From: Carettochelys insculpta
Taxonomy: Eukaryota > Chordata > Testudines > Carettochelyidae
DNA: 64,000 nt
Reading direction: 5' to 3'
Assembly (NCBI RefSeq): GCF_033958435.1
Contig: NC_134161.1
Coordinates: forward strand, 15,872,001 to 15,936,000
The notes beneath the pieces were generated by a model. The model worked only from the letters and a program-made list of their open reading frames with translations, was not told the DNA's origin and did no database searches. Shown here piece after piece: positions 1-11,702 of this stretch. Position numbers and translations under genes: made by a program. The first letter of the stretch is position 1. Each line of letters starts with the position of its first letter.

Positions 1-244
1 GACTCAACCCTGTTACATCAGGAGAAAGGCCTGGGCAGAGAAGCAGAAGCTTTGGGGCATGCGGGTGGATTGTCTCTGACTGTCTGTCTCCAGTCCTCTT
101 TCACAGATGTTTGCTAGCGTCTGCCCTGGGCCCTTTGCCTCGCCTGGGTGGTGTGTAGAGCAGGATGTTCCTGGAAGTGGCTGTGCAGGGAGGGGAGTCA
201 CACCCTGTGTGTGGTGGCATCACATGCCCCATGTGGTGTTGCCC

Positions 245-425
245 AGCAGTGGTGTTCTCTGGAAGCTGGGTGATTGGATGGCTACCCAGGAGAGATTCCA
301 ATATTGCCCAGCTGATTAGCCGAGTGCATGCTGCCTCTCCAGCCGGCTGCATGTGTTTCTACTGGTGGTGGGCATCCACACATGCCCCGGTGCACATAAA
401 ATTTTTTTTTCTGCCTAGAGATGGA
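245..425 (+). repeat. Dispersed ~160-180 bp repeat, family X (copy 1)
   Basis: It shares an ordered series of words with 49531-49690 and 52395-52590: 'ttccctggaagctgggc', then 'agattc', then 'gcccagctgattagc', then 'tgcacataaaattt'. Three copies in one window show it is interspersed. It has no coding capacity and no clear terminal inverted repeats. I do not have a reliable family name for it. Confidence 0.7.
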
Positions 426-763
426 AAAAACTAGCTGACATATTGCTCAGAAGTACCCAGAAAGCCAGCGCTGAGCATTGTCTGCTGGGTTTCCCTGGAG
501 TGACACACGGCAGGAGCACAAGTCCCTCCTCCCCAGCAGTCTGAAGGGACAGCGCTCAGGCAGAGGGGTGGTGTTCAGCCGCTTTTGCTGTGCCTTTCCT
601 GAGGGGCAGCCAGAGCGAGACCCCAGTGTGAACCAGCACAGCTTCTCCAGCTTCCACCTGCATGCTAGAGCTTAGACCTCGCCCCTCCGAACCCCAGCCT
701 GACTTCCTTCCCAGTCCCCCAGGACGGCAGTGGTCCCATCTGGCTCCACTGCCGCGGGAGGCT

Positions 764-812
764 AAGGCCATGTCCGCGATACCCAGAAGATCAACCCCGC
801 TCAGGGTTTGAG
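764..812 (-). repeat. Fragment of the TIR miniature element seen whole at 11434-11702
   Basis: The run 'aggccatgtc' followed by 'acccagaagatc' and 'cagggt' matches the reverse complement of the right end of the 11434-11702 element. Only about 50 bp are preserved. Confidence 0.6.
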
Positions 813-1149
813 TTCACACACACGATAGGTCAATTTCATGTGTTGCTATCAGGAAGGTTGCCCTTGGGCCTCCCACGGTGAGGATGGCCATGTAAATTGA
901 TTCTAACTACTCAATTGCCATACCTAGAGTTGCATACCTGCCTAGTGTATGCCAGACCTAAGTCTGCCTTCCACGTGGTGCCATGATGCTCAGATACCAT
1001 TTCTGGCACTTCGCCTGCATGGCTGTCGCCTTTCCTGCCACGTTGCTGGCCAGCCACCAAGAGAGCCAGTAACAGAGAAGCAACCCCCAGGCGTTTCCCA
1101 GCAGCCTCAGAAGAAATCTAATTTATTGACACAGGCCTAAAGCAGGAGT

Positions 1150-1934
1150 TAAAATAAATGTAAACCACTCTGAGCTAGCGAAAATGGTGCAGGTGTTAAA
1201 CAAAGAAGGGAGGCAGCATGGACCGATTATGAACATCGGTAAAACAAAAACAATGGTATTTGGAGATGAGGAAACAGGAAGGAAGATCAGCGTCTCTGGT
1301 ATTGAACTAGAAAATGTAGAGAAGCTCACATATCTGGGGAGCAACATAACGTATGATCCAGACTGTAAGAAGGAAATAGCGACTAGAATAGCGAAAGCAA
1401 GAGAGAGTTTGAAGGTGATGGATAAGATCTGGAAAAGCAAAGCAATTAGCTTAAGAACAAAGATGAATGTCTTGAAAATGTGTGTAATCAGCAGCATGTT
1501 GTAGGGATGTGAGACATGGGTGATAACGAAAGATTCAAAAAGAAGAATATTGGCGTTAGAAAGGAGTTGTTATAGAAAGATCCTGAGAATAGGATGAATG
1601 CAGAAGGTCACCAATGAGAAATTTGTATAGGAAGGTACAACCAAAAGAGAACCTGCTGCAGAAGGTCATAAAATGGAAGCTACAACTATATGGGCATATT
1701 TGCAGAATGAACAACGAGAGAAAAATCAAGACCCTGGCATTGGGCATAGTGACCGGTTGGATTAGGAGAGGCAGACCCCACACAGAGTGGGTAGCTGACA
1801 TAGTAGGTTGGTGTAGAGCCAGTCTACAGAAACTAAGCCACTCCACCCTGGACAGGGAAAGATGGAAGCAAATAGTGAGAGAGAAGCATCAGACACCACC
1901 GGGCGCTGAGCCCACGGTTATTGATGATGATGAC
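1150..1934 (+). mobile_element. RTE-like LINE, 3' part of reverse transcriptase (pseudogene)
   Basis: Conceptual translation gives '...VEKLTYLGSNITYD', '...KEIATRIAKARESLKVM', then after a stop 'GCETWVI', and in a later frame 'LQLYGHICRMNNE', '...RRGRPHTEWVADIVGW' and 'DRERWKQIV'. The series YLGS, YGCETW, GHICRM and R-G-R-P-x-x-x-W is the usual order at the C-terminus of RTE/BovB-type reverse transcriptases. The copy is 5'-truncated and has in-frame stops (near 1502 and 1596) and a frameshift. It ends in a short (TGA)n tract at 1921-1934, typical of RTE 3' tails. It is not a functional gene. Confidence 0.85.
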
Positions 1935-4041
1935 TCTGTCTCCAGTTACAGGCATGGCATCGTTTCGATGGCTGCCTTGCTATTTCCCAGCCCAGGCTTG
2001 TCTTCGTAGCTTCATGCCAGGCAACTGGACCTTTGCTCTGAAGTGAAAATGAGAGCTGGGAAAATGAAAAAGAAGTGGCACAGAATTCTTCTGATTTCTT
2101 TGTACTGTGTAAGCCCCATCTGCCAGTTCCCTGGAATAGTGAGTGGGTGGCAGGAGTGAGGTTGAGATGAGCTATTAAAAATAAGCAAAAGCAGTGAGGC
2201 TTTTTGCCACGCTGGGAACCAAGGACAGGCTGCGCCTGGGAAAGGCCAGCGCCTCAGCCTCCAGCTGCCGAATGGGAGGTAGGAACTGGAAGAGCGGTGC
2301 TTGGAGATGAGTGTCAGGGACTCGTCTCCCCTGGCCCAGCTTGTCAGGGTAATGGGAACAAGCGTGCAGGAGGCATTCAGAGGTGGCTCAAGCTAATTAG
2401 GAGAGAGCGTACAGGAGAGCCAGTCTGGTTCCCGGGGAGAGACTGAAGCAGGCAGAGCACTTTCTTCTTGTGATCATCATTTCCTGCTGCAGAACTGATT
2501 AGCTGCACAAAACGAACCTGCTGTCAAATGAGCCAAGAGCACGCCGGAGTCCCTCCCGCAGCTGGGAGGCACGGAGCACGCCGGACACAGCAGCAGAGCC
2601 CAGCTGCACCCGGAGTCCTTGCCCCAACCAGTGTGTGGGGAACAATCAGAGTAATGGGGCAAACAGCCTTGCGGCTGCCATGCCAGTGCCCCTCCTGCCT
2701 TTCTGTGAGCCCCAAACCCACAGCGTCCACCACGCGCACTCTGTGCTGCGCAAGCCGCAGTCCTAGGCACCGTTCCCGCCTCTGCTCCCACACCCACTTG
2801 GGAGCCTAGTGCGGGGAGTGGCCAACCAGTGCTGGGCTAAGAGCCATGAAGAGAGTGCAAAGGTCACTTCTATATTTATAGATAGATAATACATGGCTCA
2901 ATGCCCACCCCCAGCTCCCCACTGTAACCCAATCCCCCATCCCTCCTCCAGAGCCAGGCTCCTTGCACCCTGAAGTGTGGGTTGAAGGGAATGACTCTCA
3001 CGAGTGGTTTCCAGGTTTAATTTGTTCGTGGGCAAAATTCCCTCCCTCCCCATGCAGGGGAGCAGTGCAAGGCACAGGCACCATGTAAGCCCTGCTTCAA
3101 GTGCTGCATGGGCCTCATGCGGCCAGAGATCTCCCCGTTATTTGGGCAGCACTTTGCGATCCCCATGTGGAAGGGGCAACAGGCTTCCCCTTAGCCCCCC
3201 ACCTCTAGTGTGGCACCAGCAACAAAGGGGCGGCCCTCCACCAGTTCTCAGTTGCCACCCCCCTGAGTTGTCTCCTAGCTCCCTGAAAGACCGGCCCTAG
3301 CTCATCCCAGGTTACAGGCTGGGTGTAGAGATTGGCGGGGGGGTCCTCTGGTCTGTGCTCTGTAGAAGACCAGCCTGGAGGAGGATAATGGTCCTTTCTG
3401 CTCTCAGGCCCTTCAGTCACCATCTCCTTTGGGAAAGGGACACATCACATGGTCGAGGCAGTCCTCATCTGTCCTCGGTAGGTGGTTGAAGGGAAGAGCT
3501 CTCCATCGTCTTTATGGTTTTTCTTTCTGTATGAAGGAGGCCATGGGGGTTCTAAAGCCTAATTTAGCAGCCTTTAATCTAAATTATTCCAAGCCGCACT
3601 TGCCACTTCCTTCATGTGCTCCCGAAGGATGATGGGCTCATTTCACAGAAGGAAGAGCCTTAAGCAAATCTTGTCACACAAGCAAATTGATTTTTCAAAA
3701 CTGACTTTTACAAGATTACCGGCTTTTTTCCCCCCCTCATCTTTCTTCTATATCACTTCCTCACAGTCTCACGGGGCGTCCTTAGATCTACAGAATTAGA
3801 GCTGCTGTGGCTAAATGGAAAATGGAACAGAAAAAGCACCCACCATTGACAGCTTCCACTCCTCTCGCCTGCCTGTCTCTGCAGGAGGCAGCCTTGTACC
3901 TTCGTACATGCAGAGTGTGACATTTGGCTCTTTCATCTGTCCTGCTGGCATATGCCGACACATCAGGGCCAGGCACCATCCCCAAATTTCAGAGCAGTTT
4001 GAGTCCAGAGTTCTGCACAAACTTCCACTGGTGTCAGTAGA

Positions 4042-4165
4042 AGAAGCAGTGAGATGCATTGGCTCGCGCTCTGCGTGGACCCCCAGGACGCCTGGGTTCT
4101 ATTCTTAGCTTGGCCACTGACTTGCTGCCTCACTCTGTGCAAATTCACCTTTCATCCGTCCTGTC
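4042..4165 (+). repeat. MIR-like SINE relic
   Basis: The order 'cctgggttctattc', 'ggccactgacttgctg', 'tgtgcaaa' follows the MIR core and 3' region (CTGGGTTC, then CCACTxxCTxGCTGTGT), strongly diverged. Confidence 0.6.
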
Positions 4166-5740
4166 TTTTTACAGTCGTCTTCTTCAGAGCGGGATCCGTC
4201 TCTTCAGTTGTGCTTCTCCAGCACCTGAGAGAGCACTTGGGGTTTGTAGGAACTATCTTAAAGAGCACCTTCCGAAACAAGTCCAAGGCCATCTGCAGCC
4301 CTGGCACAAGAACGTACTCAACAGAAGGGTACAGCATCTGCATTGTTAATAGCTGTTCTCTCCCGCCCTGCTTGCTGGGAGTCTGTGAAGATGTGCAGGA
4401 TGAGTCCGTGTGAAATAGCAGAATCATGTGGGGCCCGTAGAACTGCAAGTGCTCTCTCCCATCAAGCTCAGTGGAATTATTCCTAGGAGTAGCAAGTGCT
4501 CATCCTAAGTGTGAGGTCAAACCTCATTTGCCTGGAAGTTCCTGCTGTGAGACAAAGCCATAACATCACAACAGTTGCACCAAGAGGGCTGAACGCTGCA
4601 GTCACAACACCATCATGATGCAGTGATCACTGGGGTTGCTCCACAGCATCCCTAGGGCATTTGGGAGGCATTGTCATGCAGGAACAGCACCTTCAAACCA
4701 GGGCCACCCTGTAATTCTCAGGACAGACAGTGAGTCCATGGTAACATGGACTGATTGACCTCCAGCCATCGCTGACACCATAGCTATTTGCACGCCTCCC
4801 CTTGCCATATCACTGCTACGGCCTTCACCTTTCCACTGCACAGTCCAGGTGTGGGTACTGCCCCTGTGGAAGTGCCAGGGTGATGTCTCAAAATCTAGGC
4901 AGTAGAGGATTAGCAGCGTCCTGCGATCTGGTGCTGCGGGTCAGAGTGGAGGTACAAGAGATGGAAAAAATAGGGACTGATTTGCCAAGCAAAGTGGGAA
5001 GGAGTGAAGTGGCCACAGATTTCACATGGCAGGTGTCCAGATACCATCATCCTGGGCTGCTGTGTAAAACCCTGCACTTGATACACTTTTCTCTCTTTTG
5101 CTCATTCAGTCCATTTTTGTGTGTCATTTCTGAATGACTTCCTGCTTCCCGCTCTCTGAGACGCCTCTGCCTGTTTTGTACAAAAGAACGAACCAGGTTG
5201 CATTGAAGTCATTTCAGACAGTGCAAAATATGCTAAGCTTTTTGTTACTGCCATATAAATAATTAATCCTCTTACAGCTGCTGAGCTGAAATGACATTGA
5301 TTTGGTATGGCTTCAATGCCAGTCTTTTTTCTGCCCATGGGAGGGGGTCGCTGTCTGGGAGCATGGAGGAAGGAGGAGGAGAGGGAGATATCTGAGGATC
5401 AGAGTGACCAGGGAGAAGATATTATTAGTGAGCCTCTCCCCAGACCCAGCCAGATGCAAAACATGCATCACAGAGCTGTGAGTTGGCTTGGGAGGGTCAG
5501 TTGCTGTCAGTAAATGTCGGCATTACCAGACGCACAAAATATTTCAATCAGTGTTGGTGGAAATTTGCAGAAAACAAAGTAAGAAAAATTCAGCTTGCTA
5601 CTTGATTGGAGGGTATTTACTTTGCACGTTTTGGCATGTGATGTAGAGGATTTGTACTTCAGTGGCTATAGCGCTTTATTTTGGAATCTCGTCCTCTGCT
5701 ATCATTAAATAATTACTGTCTTAACCCCTCGTCGTCCGGG

Positions 5741-5932
5741 GCTTTACCTACACTTCAGCGCAGGGAGGTCACTGTAGCAGATCCACCTCCCTGAGGGCTG
5801 TTTCAACAGAAGAATTCTTTCATTGACCTACACAAGGACTAAGGTTAGCTTAACTACTCAGCCAGGGGTGTGGATTTTTTTACGTCCCTGAGCAGTGCAG
5901 CTCGGCCGGTCTAATTTTCTAGTGTAGACCGT
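5741..5932. repeat. Probable miniature TIR element, decayed
   Basis: It begins 'tttacctacactt' and ends 'ctagtgtagacc', an imperfect inverted pair. It contains 'ggaggtcactg' and 'gattgacctac'-like words that resemble the 11434-11702 family. The boundaries are approximate. Confidence 0.45.
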
Positions 5933-7009
5933 TCCTCCTACACATACATAATTTCCTGCACCTAAGAACATTTAAATTGATAAAGCAAAAAATTAAAACC
6001 AAACATTGATCTTGTCCATGCTTCTCAACAAGTTTCTGCACAACTGTGCTCCAGCCCACCTCTCCAGGCAGGGTGCCATGTAAGCTGAAGGAATTCCTGC
6101 GACGCTGCAGACTGCTGCAGAGTTCTACAGAGCAAGTGCTCTGAGCAGAATTCAGAGTTCACATGGCCTGGGTGCAAGGCAGAACACATGAGGAATGATA
6201 ATTTTCTCTCTGCGTGTGACTGGTGTTGGCCAAAGGCAGAAGGCTGGGTTCAGTTTGCCATATGCCCGCTGTTGACTTGTGGCTGCCGGTCTCTGCCTGG
6301 GCAAATATCGTCCAGATGCATTGTAACTGGTTTGTCTGTTGGGGTCAGCCTGGGAGCTCTTTGTAAATAACGAATCTGGGGGAAAAAATGGAAAGAGGCA
6401 GATGGCCCTGTGGTTTGCAAACAGCCAGGGCATCGCTGCACCAGCTGGGATTTAAAGGATGTCAGGAGCCGGGGCAGGAGGTAGCTTCCCTTGGGGATGC
6501 GTCTTTGACAAAGAAAGAAGAATGTACTGAGCCAGATGTTCAGTTAGTATAAACAGCATAACTCCACTACGTCAATTTACATGCAACAGGGTTTTGGCCC
6601 TGCTGCCCTGATCCTTGAAAAGTCAGTGGGACAGATTCTGAGCACACCGAAACTCAACTGCCTTCCAACCTCATTAGTACTCAGACAAACTCCTAGAGAA
6701 TTCATGACCAGTCAGAAAAGCAAGCCATAAACTCAAGATTTTGGCCTTGGATTACAAGGACATCTGGGCATGGGCACTGCATTCTGCTGCAAAGCATCAG
6801 GCTCCCCTACAAAAACAAGAAATACAGTAGCTGCCACTGAATGTTTATCTGACAGCTGTCAGTATGTGGGGTGCTAGAGACAATTAGCCAGAACTGATCC
6901 CTTCCCATTGAGTTTAATGGGCTATAAATATTGGAAATGACCTGCTGATTATTAGCAACACCCTTTAGAAGAAAGGGCCCAGCTGCAGGCCGTTTCCAAG
7001 GCTGCAAAT

Positions 7010-7214
7010 ACAGAAGGAAGGAATACTATTTTTGGTTCTCTGTGCCTTAAATATTGAGTCTGTTCTGGTGTGCCTATATGAGGAAGTGGGTCTGTCCCAC
7101 GAAAGCTCATCTCCTAATAAATTATTTTGTTAGTCTTTAAAGTGCTACGGGACTGCTTTTTGGTTTTGATATTCTGTAGACTAGCACAGCTATCTCTCTG
7201 TTACAGAAGGAAGG
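7010..7214 (+). mobile_element. Fold-back family, monomer form, with 12-bp target duplication
   Basis: The 180-bp insert (about 7022-7202) is flanked by direct copies of 'acagaaggaagg' at 7010-7021 and 7203-7214. The insert carries 'gaagtgggtctgtcccac', 'gaaagctcatc', 'gttagtctttaaagtgct' and ends 'agactagcacagct' 'atctctctgtt', the motifs shared with the inverted dimers at 8352, 23998 and 40233. The 12-bp duplication and fixed 3' end with variable 5' end point to a retrotransposon-like mechanism. Confidence 0.8.
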
Positions 7215-7610
7215 GACGTGCCACGCATCCCATGCAAGCTGGTTTGCAAGGATGCAATGCCAGAAGGCAGCACTGGGACATGTCTGTGAAAAGGGAGATG
7301 TTGATATTTTAAGTGCAATGGTTTAAAATTTACTGAGGATTTTTCAGTGAAAACAGCAGGCAGTGAACTTATATTTTCCTCCACATGCACACACATTCAT
7401 TTTGTGCTAGGGAAGCTATTGTTTGAAATAAGTTCATACCTACAGCCCATGAGCTGCCAGGACTCCCCAAAGTTGCTACCTACTCAACAAACAGGATGAC
7501 ATCTTGGGTTACTCATAAATCTCTGCTCTTGGCATTAGCTTAAAGCAGATTCCCTGATAATTAGTAGTGGCCAGTTTTCCCTGCTGGGAAGAGGGCTTTG
7601 TAACATTCTG

Positions 7611-8325
7611 GCCGTGTCTACACGTGCACGCTACTTCGAAGTAGCGGCGCCAACTGCGAAATAGCGCCCGTCACGGCTACACGTGTTGGGCGCTATTTCG
7701 AAGTTGAAATCGACGTTAGGCGGCGAGACGTCGAAGTCGCTAACCCCATGAGGGGATGGGAATAGCGCCCTACTTCGAAGTTGAATGTCGAAGTAGGGCA
7801 CATGTAGCCGATCCGCGTCCCGCAACATCGAAATAGCGGGGTCTGCCATGGCGGCCATCAGCTGAGGGGTGGAGAGACTCTCTCTCTCTCTCTCCAGCCC
7901 CTGCGGGGCTCTATGGTCACCGTGTGCAGCAGCCCTTAGCCCAGGGCTTCTGGCTGCTGCTGCGGCAGCTGGGGATCTATGCTGCATGCACAGGGTCTGC
8001 AACCAGTTGTCGGCTCTGTGGATCTTGTGTTGTTTAGTGCAACTGTGTCTGGGAGGGGCCCTTTAAGGGAGCGGCTTGCTGTTGAGTCCGCCCTGTGACC
8101 CTGTCTGCAGCTGTTCCTGGCACCCTTATTTCGATGTGTGCTACTTTGGTGTGTAGACGTTCCCTCGCAGCACCTATTTCGATGTGGTGCTGCCCAACGT
8201 CGAAGTTGAACGTCGACGTTGCCAGCCCTGGAGGACGTGTAGACATTATTCATCGAAATAGCTTATTTTGATGTCGCTACATCGAAATAAGCTATTTCGA
8301 TGTAGCGTGCACGTGTAGACATAGC
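7611..8325. mobile_element. CpG-rich non-autonomous DNA element with terminal inverted repeats
   Basis: The left end 'gtctacacgtgcacgctac' recurs inverted at the right end ('gtagcgtgcacgtgtagac', about 8302-8320), followed by 'atagcc' opposite 'ggccgt'. The interior is crowded with inverted 'ttcgaa', 'cgaagt' and 'atcgaaatag' words, giving an unusually high CpG density for this window. The bases 'tct' flank both ends, compatible with a 3-bp target duplication as in PIF/Harbinger elements. Open frames inside (7631-8253, both strands) are palindrome shadows and encode no transposase. Confidence 0.8.
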
Positions 8326-8351
8326 CTCTGAGAACCATAGCTTCAGTAACT

Positions 8352-9154
8352 TGATCTAGGCAACAAGAAGTCCTGTGACACCTTATAGACTAACAGATAC
8401 TCTGGAACATAAGCTTTTGTGAGCAAAGACCCGCTTCATCAGATGCATGAGTGGTGGTGGTGGGGGGGTGGTTTCGGAGGGGTATTTAAAGAGTGGGGTC
8501 CCAGTAAAAGGGAGAGCCAGAGCTGACAAGGTCTGTTCGGTCATGGTGGAAAAGGCCCATTATAAGTAGTATATACGAAGAGAGGAAAAACAGGTCAGAT
8601 GGAGGCCCGGGAGGGAATATGGCCCATTGTCAGTGTAATGTGGAGATGTTAACACCTAGGGCAGAGAAGCTCCTTTTGTAAGGTGCGAGCCACTCCCAGT
8701 CTCTGTTTAATCCTTGCTTAATGGAAGGATTAAACAAGGATGAAAGGGAGACTGGGAGTGTCTCGCACCTTACAAAAGGAGCTTCTCTGCCCTAGGTGTT
8801 AACATCTCCACATTAGACTGACAATGGGCCATATTTCCTCCCCCACCCCCTGTCTTATCTGGCCTGTTTTTTCCTCCCTTCATACATACAACTAATAATG
8901 GGCCTTTTCCACCTTGACTGAATAGACCTTGTCAGCTCTGGCCCTCCCTTTTACTGGGACCCCACTCTTTAAATACCCCTCTGAAACCACACACCCGCCC
9001 CGCTGCACCACTCATGCATCTGATGAAGCAGGTCTTTGCCCACGAAAGCTTACGCTCCAAAATATCTGTTAGTCTATAAGGTGCCACAGGACTTCTTGTT
9101 GTTCTCAAAGAAACAGACTAACATGGCTACCTCTCTGATACGTGATCTAGGCAA
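8352..9154. mobile_element. Fold-back (inverted dimer) element with 12-bp target duplication
   Basis: Two arms of about 350 bp face each other around a 9-nt loop (8716-8724) between 'gtttaatcctt' and 'aaggattaaac'. The arms match almost along their whole length (for example 'ggagcttctctgccctag', 'actgggaccccactc' and 'aggacttcttgttg' and their complements). Direct copies of 'tgatctaggcaa' at 8352-8363 and 9143-9154 flank the 779-bp insert. The right arm runs about 40 bp further (9103-9142, 'cagactaacatggctacc' 'tctctgata'), so the element is asymmetric. The inner part of each arm is absent from the shorter relatives. Confidence 0.85.
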
Positions 9155-9399
9155 AATTACACTGATAAATTCCTGTTCTTGAAGGGCTTGACTGATGTTC
9201 TGCCAAAGAAGAAGCTGTGTCTCATCCAAGTGGCGACTAGCCAAAGTTCAGGCAACACAAATGGAGGACATAATGGAGGGTTAAGGGGCTCAGCAAAGAT
9301 ACTATTCCTTATCAACAGCAGCCCCACCTGTAGCTGGGAGCCAGAGAGCCACAGAGAACCCCAGGGTCTGTGTTAGTCAGGCAAGCTGAATAAGAGAAA

Positions 9400-9720
9400 T
9401 AAAATAAAACTTTGGTATTCTTCATTTCCAATTCCCATCGTACTTCTCTGTAAAGATCAATTCATAAATATTTTATAAAGTGTTAATAAATGATTAATAG
9501 ATGCTGTAATAAATTGTTAATCAATTGTTATAGATTGTTGGAGAGTCCAACAGGTCTTTTACTTAGTTTGCTTGGCTTGTAACTATCTCAGATGCTTTCT
9601 AATGTTCTTATGATCTTCTATAACAGATTGTTTATGGGTTGTAAGCTCTATTGCTCATTTGTTAACCCTTTATAAAGAATTTATGTGTGTGCCCTTAATA
9701 TTTAATGTGACCCCCCTCCC
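9400..9720. other. AT-rich stretch, possible old repeat
   Basis: It is rich in 'ttaataaa' and 'attgttaat' words ('tttataaagtgttaataaa'). I suspect a decayed interspersed repeat but cannot name it. There is no coding potential. Confidence 0.35.
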
Positions 9721-10149
9721 CAAGTTCTTTCTGTTTTCAACCATATCAATGTAAATTTCCTAGCTCAAAAAGTGTTGCAGCCAACGTGGGCGATGCGTTA
9801 TTTGAACTTATCTGACACTAATGAGGAACCAATCGTAGAACTAAAAATTAATGGTAGCTTAGCTTATGAGTGATCATGCGCTCCTCACATTTGTAATGTG
9901 CAAACGAAATTAAGTGCACACCAGATAGGTCGGAAGGTAAATATCCAGGTAGTGCTTAAGCTGGGCCAATTTCACAAAGCTGTAAGCGATTATGAGCTGA
10001 ATCATCTGAGAGGGAGGGTTTAATCAGAAAAAATACATGCCCCAAATGCTGCAGTCCAGGAAGAAGTATGCTCTGGTTGAGAAAAATCTTTTTAGATTGG
10101 AAATCTAGATTGAAAATAACTATTAAATTAATATATTGCAGAGGGAAGT

Positions 10150-11312
10150 AGGGAAAGCTGATAGTAATGAATACAAATCAGAAGGCAGGAATGATGACCC
10201 ATATGGACTGGATTAAAATCTGGCTAACTGGTAGGTCTCACCATGTAACCATGTGCAGGGGATTGTATTGTGTAAGTGTGTTTTTCGGGGGGTCCTGCAG
10301 GGGTTGGTTCTTGGCCCTGTGATTTTTCATCTAAAAGCATCACCGCTAAAGTTTGCGGCGAGCACAAAAACTGGAGCAGTGGTAAATAAATGAATAGGAC
10401 AGACCACTGACTTGAGAGCGGTTTGGATCGCTTACTAAACTGGGTGCAAGCAAGCAACATGTGCTTTAAAAGAGCTAAATGCAGGGGGGCCGACTGCCGT
10501 GCTGGGCCCTTAGGTGAGCTGCAAGGGGGCTGGTGCCATACTCCCAGAAGGGGTGGCCGGCCCTGAGCACCATCCACAGCACACTGCGCTGCTCCTTCCC
10601 ACCCCCAGCCTGCATGGAGAGCTTCCTAGAGCGTGCCATGTGGCACTCCGGTGCTGATTTAAAGTAGTTACATACTTTGATGTAGGTAGATATCAGTTAT
10701 ATACTACTATCAGTTGCTCCCTGTCTGACGCTGTGGCAAAGACAGCTAATGCGATCGTAAGATACGCATACGGGGAGCACCAAGAGAGAAGTTATTTGCT
10801 TCTGTGTTTTGGCACTGGTGTGACCTCTGCTGGAATCCTGTGCCCATAATTCCAGAGGGATGTTGATCAGTTGCAGAGGGCTCAGAAGAGTCTGTCTTAC
10901 TGAGATGCGTTCGGAGAACTGCGTCTGTTTAGCTCAGCAAAGGGAAGGCTAAGAGGCAACTTGATCACAGTCTAGAAGTATCCACATTCGGAACAATGAT
11001 TTAATTAGGGGCCCTTCAGTCGAGCTGAGAATGGTCTAATGCAATCCAGCAACAAGAGGTTGAAGCTAGGCAAATTGAGACTGGAACTAAGACCTACATT
11101 TCGCATGGTGAGAGTAATTAGCCATGGGATAATTTAGTGACTGTCATGATAGGTTTTCCACCTCCTGGCAAGTTTCAGGTCAAGGTTGGATGATTTCCTT
11201 AAAGCTCTGCTCCAGGAATTCTTGTGGGGCAGGTTTCCAGCCTGCGCTGTACAAGAGATCAGACTAGATGATCCCAGTGCTCCCGTTTGGCCTTGGAATC
11301 TATGCACCTATA
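10150..11312 (+). mobile_element. CR1-type LINE, 3' half, heavily decayed
   Basis: Recognisable pieces in order are 'atctggctaactggt', the 'cctgcaggggttggttc' stretch (RT region before the FxDD box), 'agaggcaacttgatcac' and the 3' end 'agactagatgatccca' with 'ttggccttggaatctatg'. Many stops and small deletions make it a fossil. No intact open frame is left. Confidence 0.75.
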
Positions 11313-11433
11313 AAACTGGTGCAGTGCCCATTGTTGGAGGCAGGATACTGGGGGATACAAATTGTGGGATTGAACCACTAGGTCAGTTCTTAGGTTTCTG
11401 GAAATGGAGGAGGGAAGCAGCTGAAAACACTGA

Positions 11434-11702
11434 GGCCAGGTCTACACTAGGAAAATAAGTTGATTGCATATATGCAATTCTAGCTACAGTAATTATGTAA
11501 TTAGAATCAACAGCTAAAATCGACTTACTTGGCCATCCTCACTGAGGGAGGTTGACAGGACCTTCCTCATGACAGCAAGGAATACGGGAGTTGATGTGAC
11601 CCCGATTGGTCGATTTCACAACTCACTACCAGAGACACACAATCGAACCCCAGAAGATCGACCCTCAGTGGATCTATCTTCTGGGTAATGTAGACATGGC
11701 CT
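11434..11702. mobile_element. Miniature TIR element, best copy of its family
   Basis: It starts 'ggccaggtctacactag' and ends 'atgtagacatggcc', an inverted pair. The flanks are 'tga' and 'taa', compatible with a degenerate 3-bp (TWA-like) duplication as in PIF/Harbinger. Relatives are at 22598-22885 and 30561-30770, with a fragment at 764-812. Shared internal words are 'tgcaattctagcta', 'agggaggttgac' and 'gatcgacc'. There is no transposase. Confidence 0.75.

Noticed and set aside
7631..8253. Overlapping open frames on both strands
   Set aside because: They lie wholly inside the CpG-rich TIR element and mirror its inverted repeats; no transposase motif.
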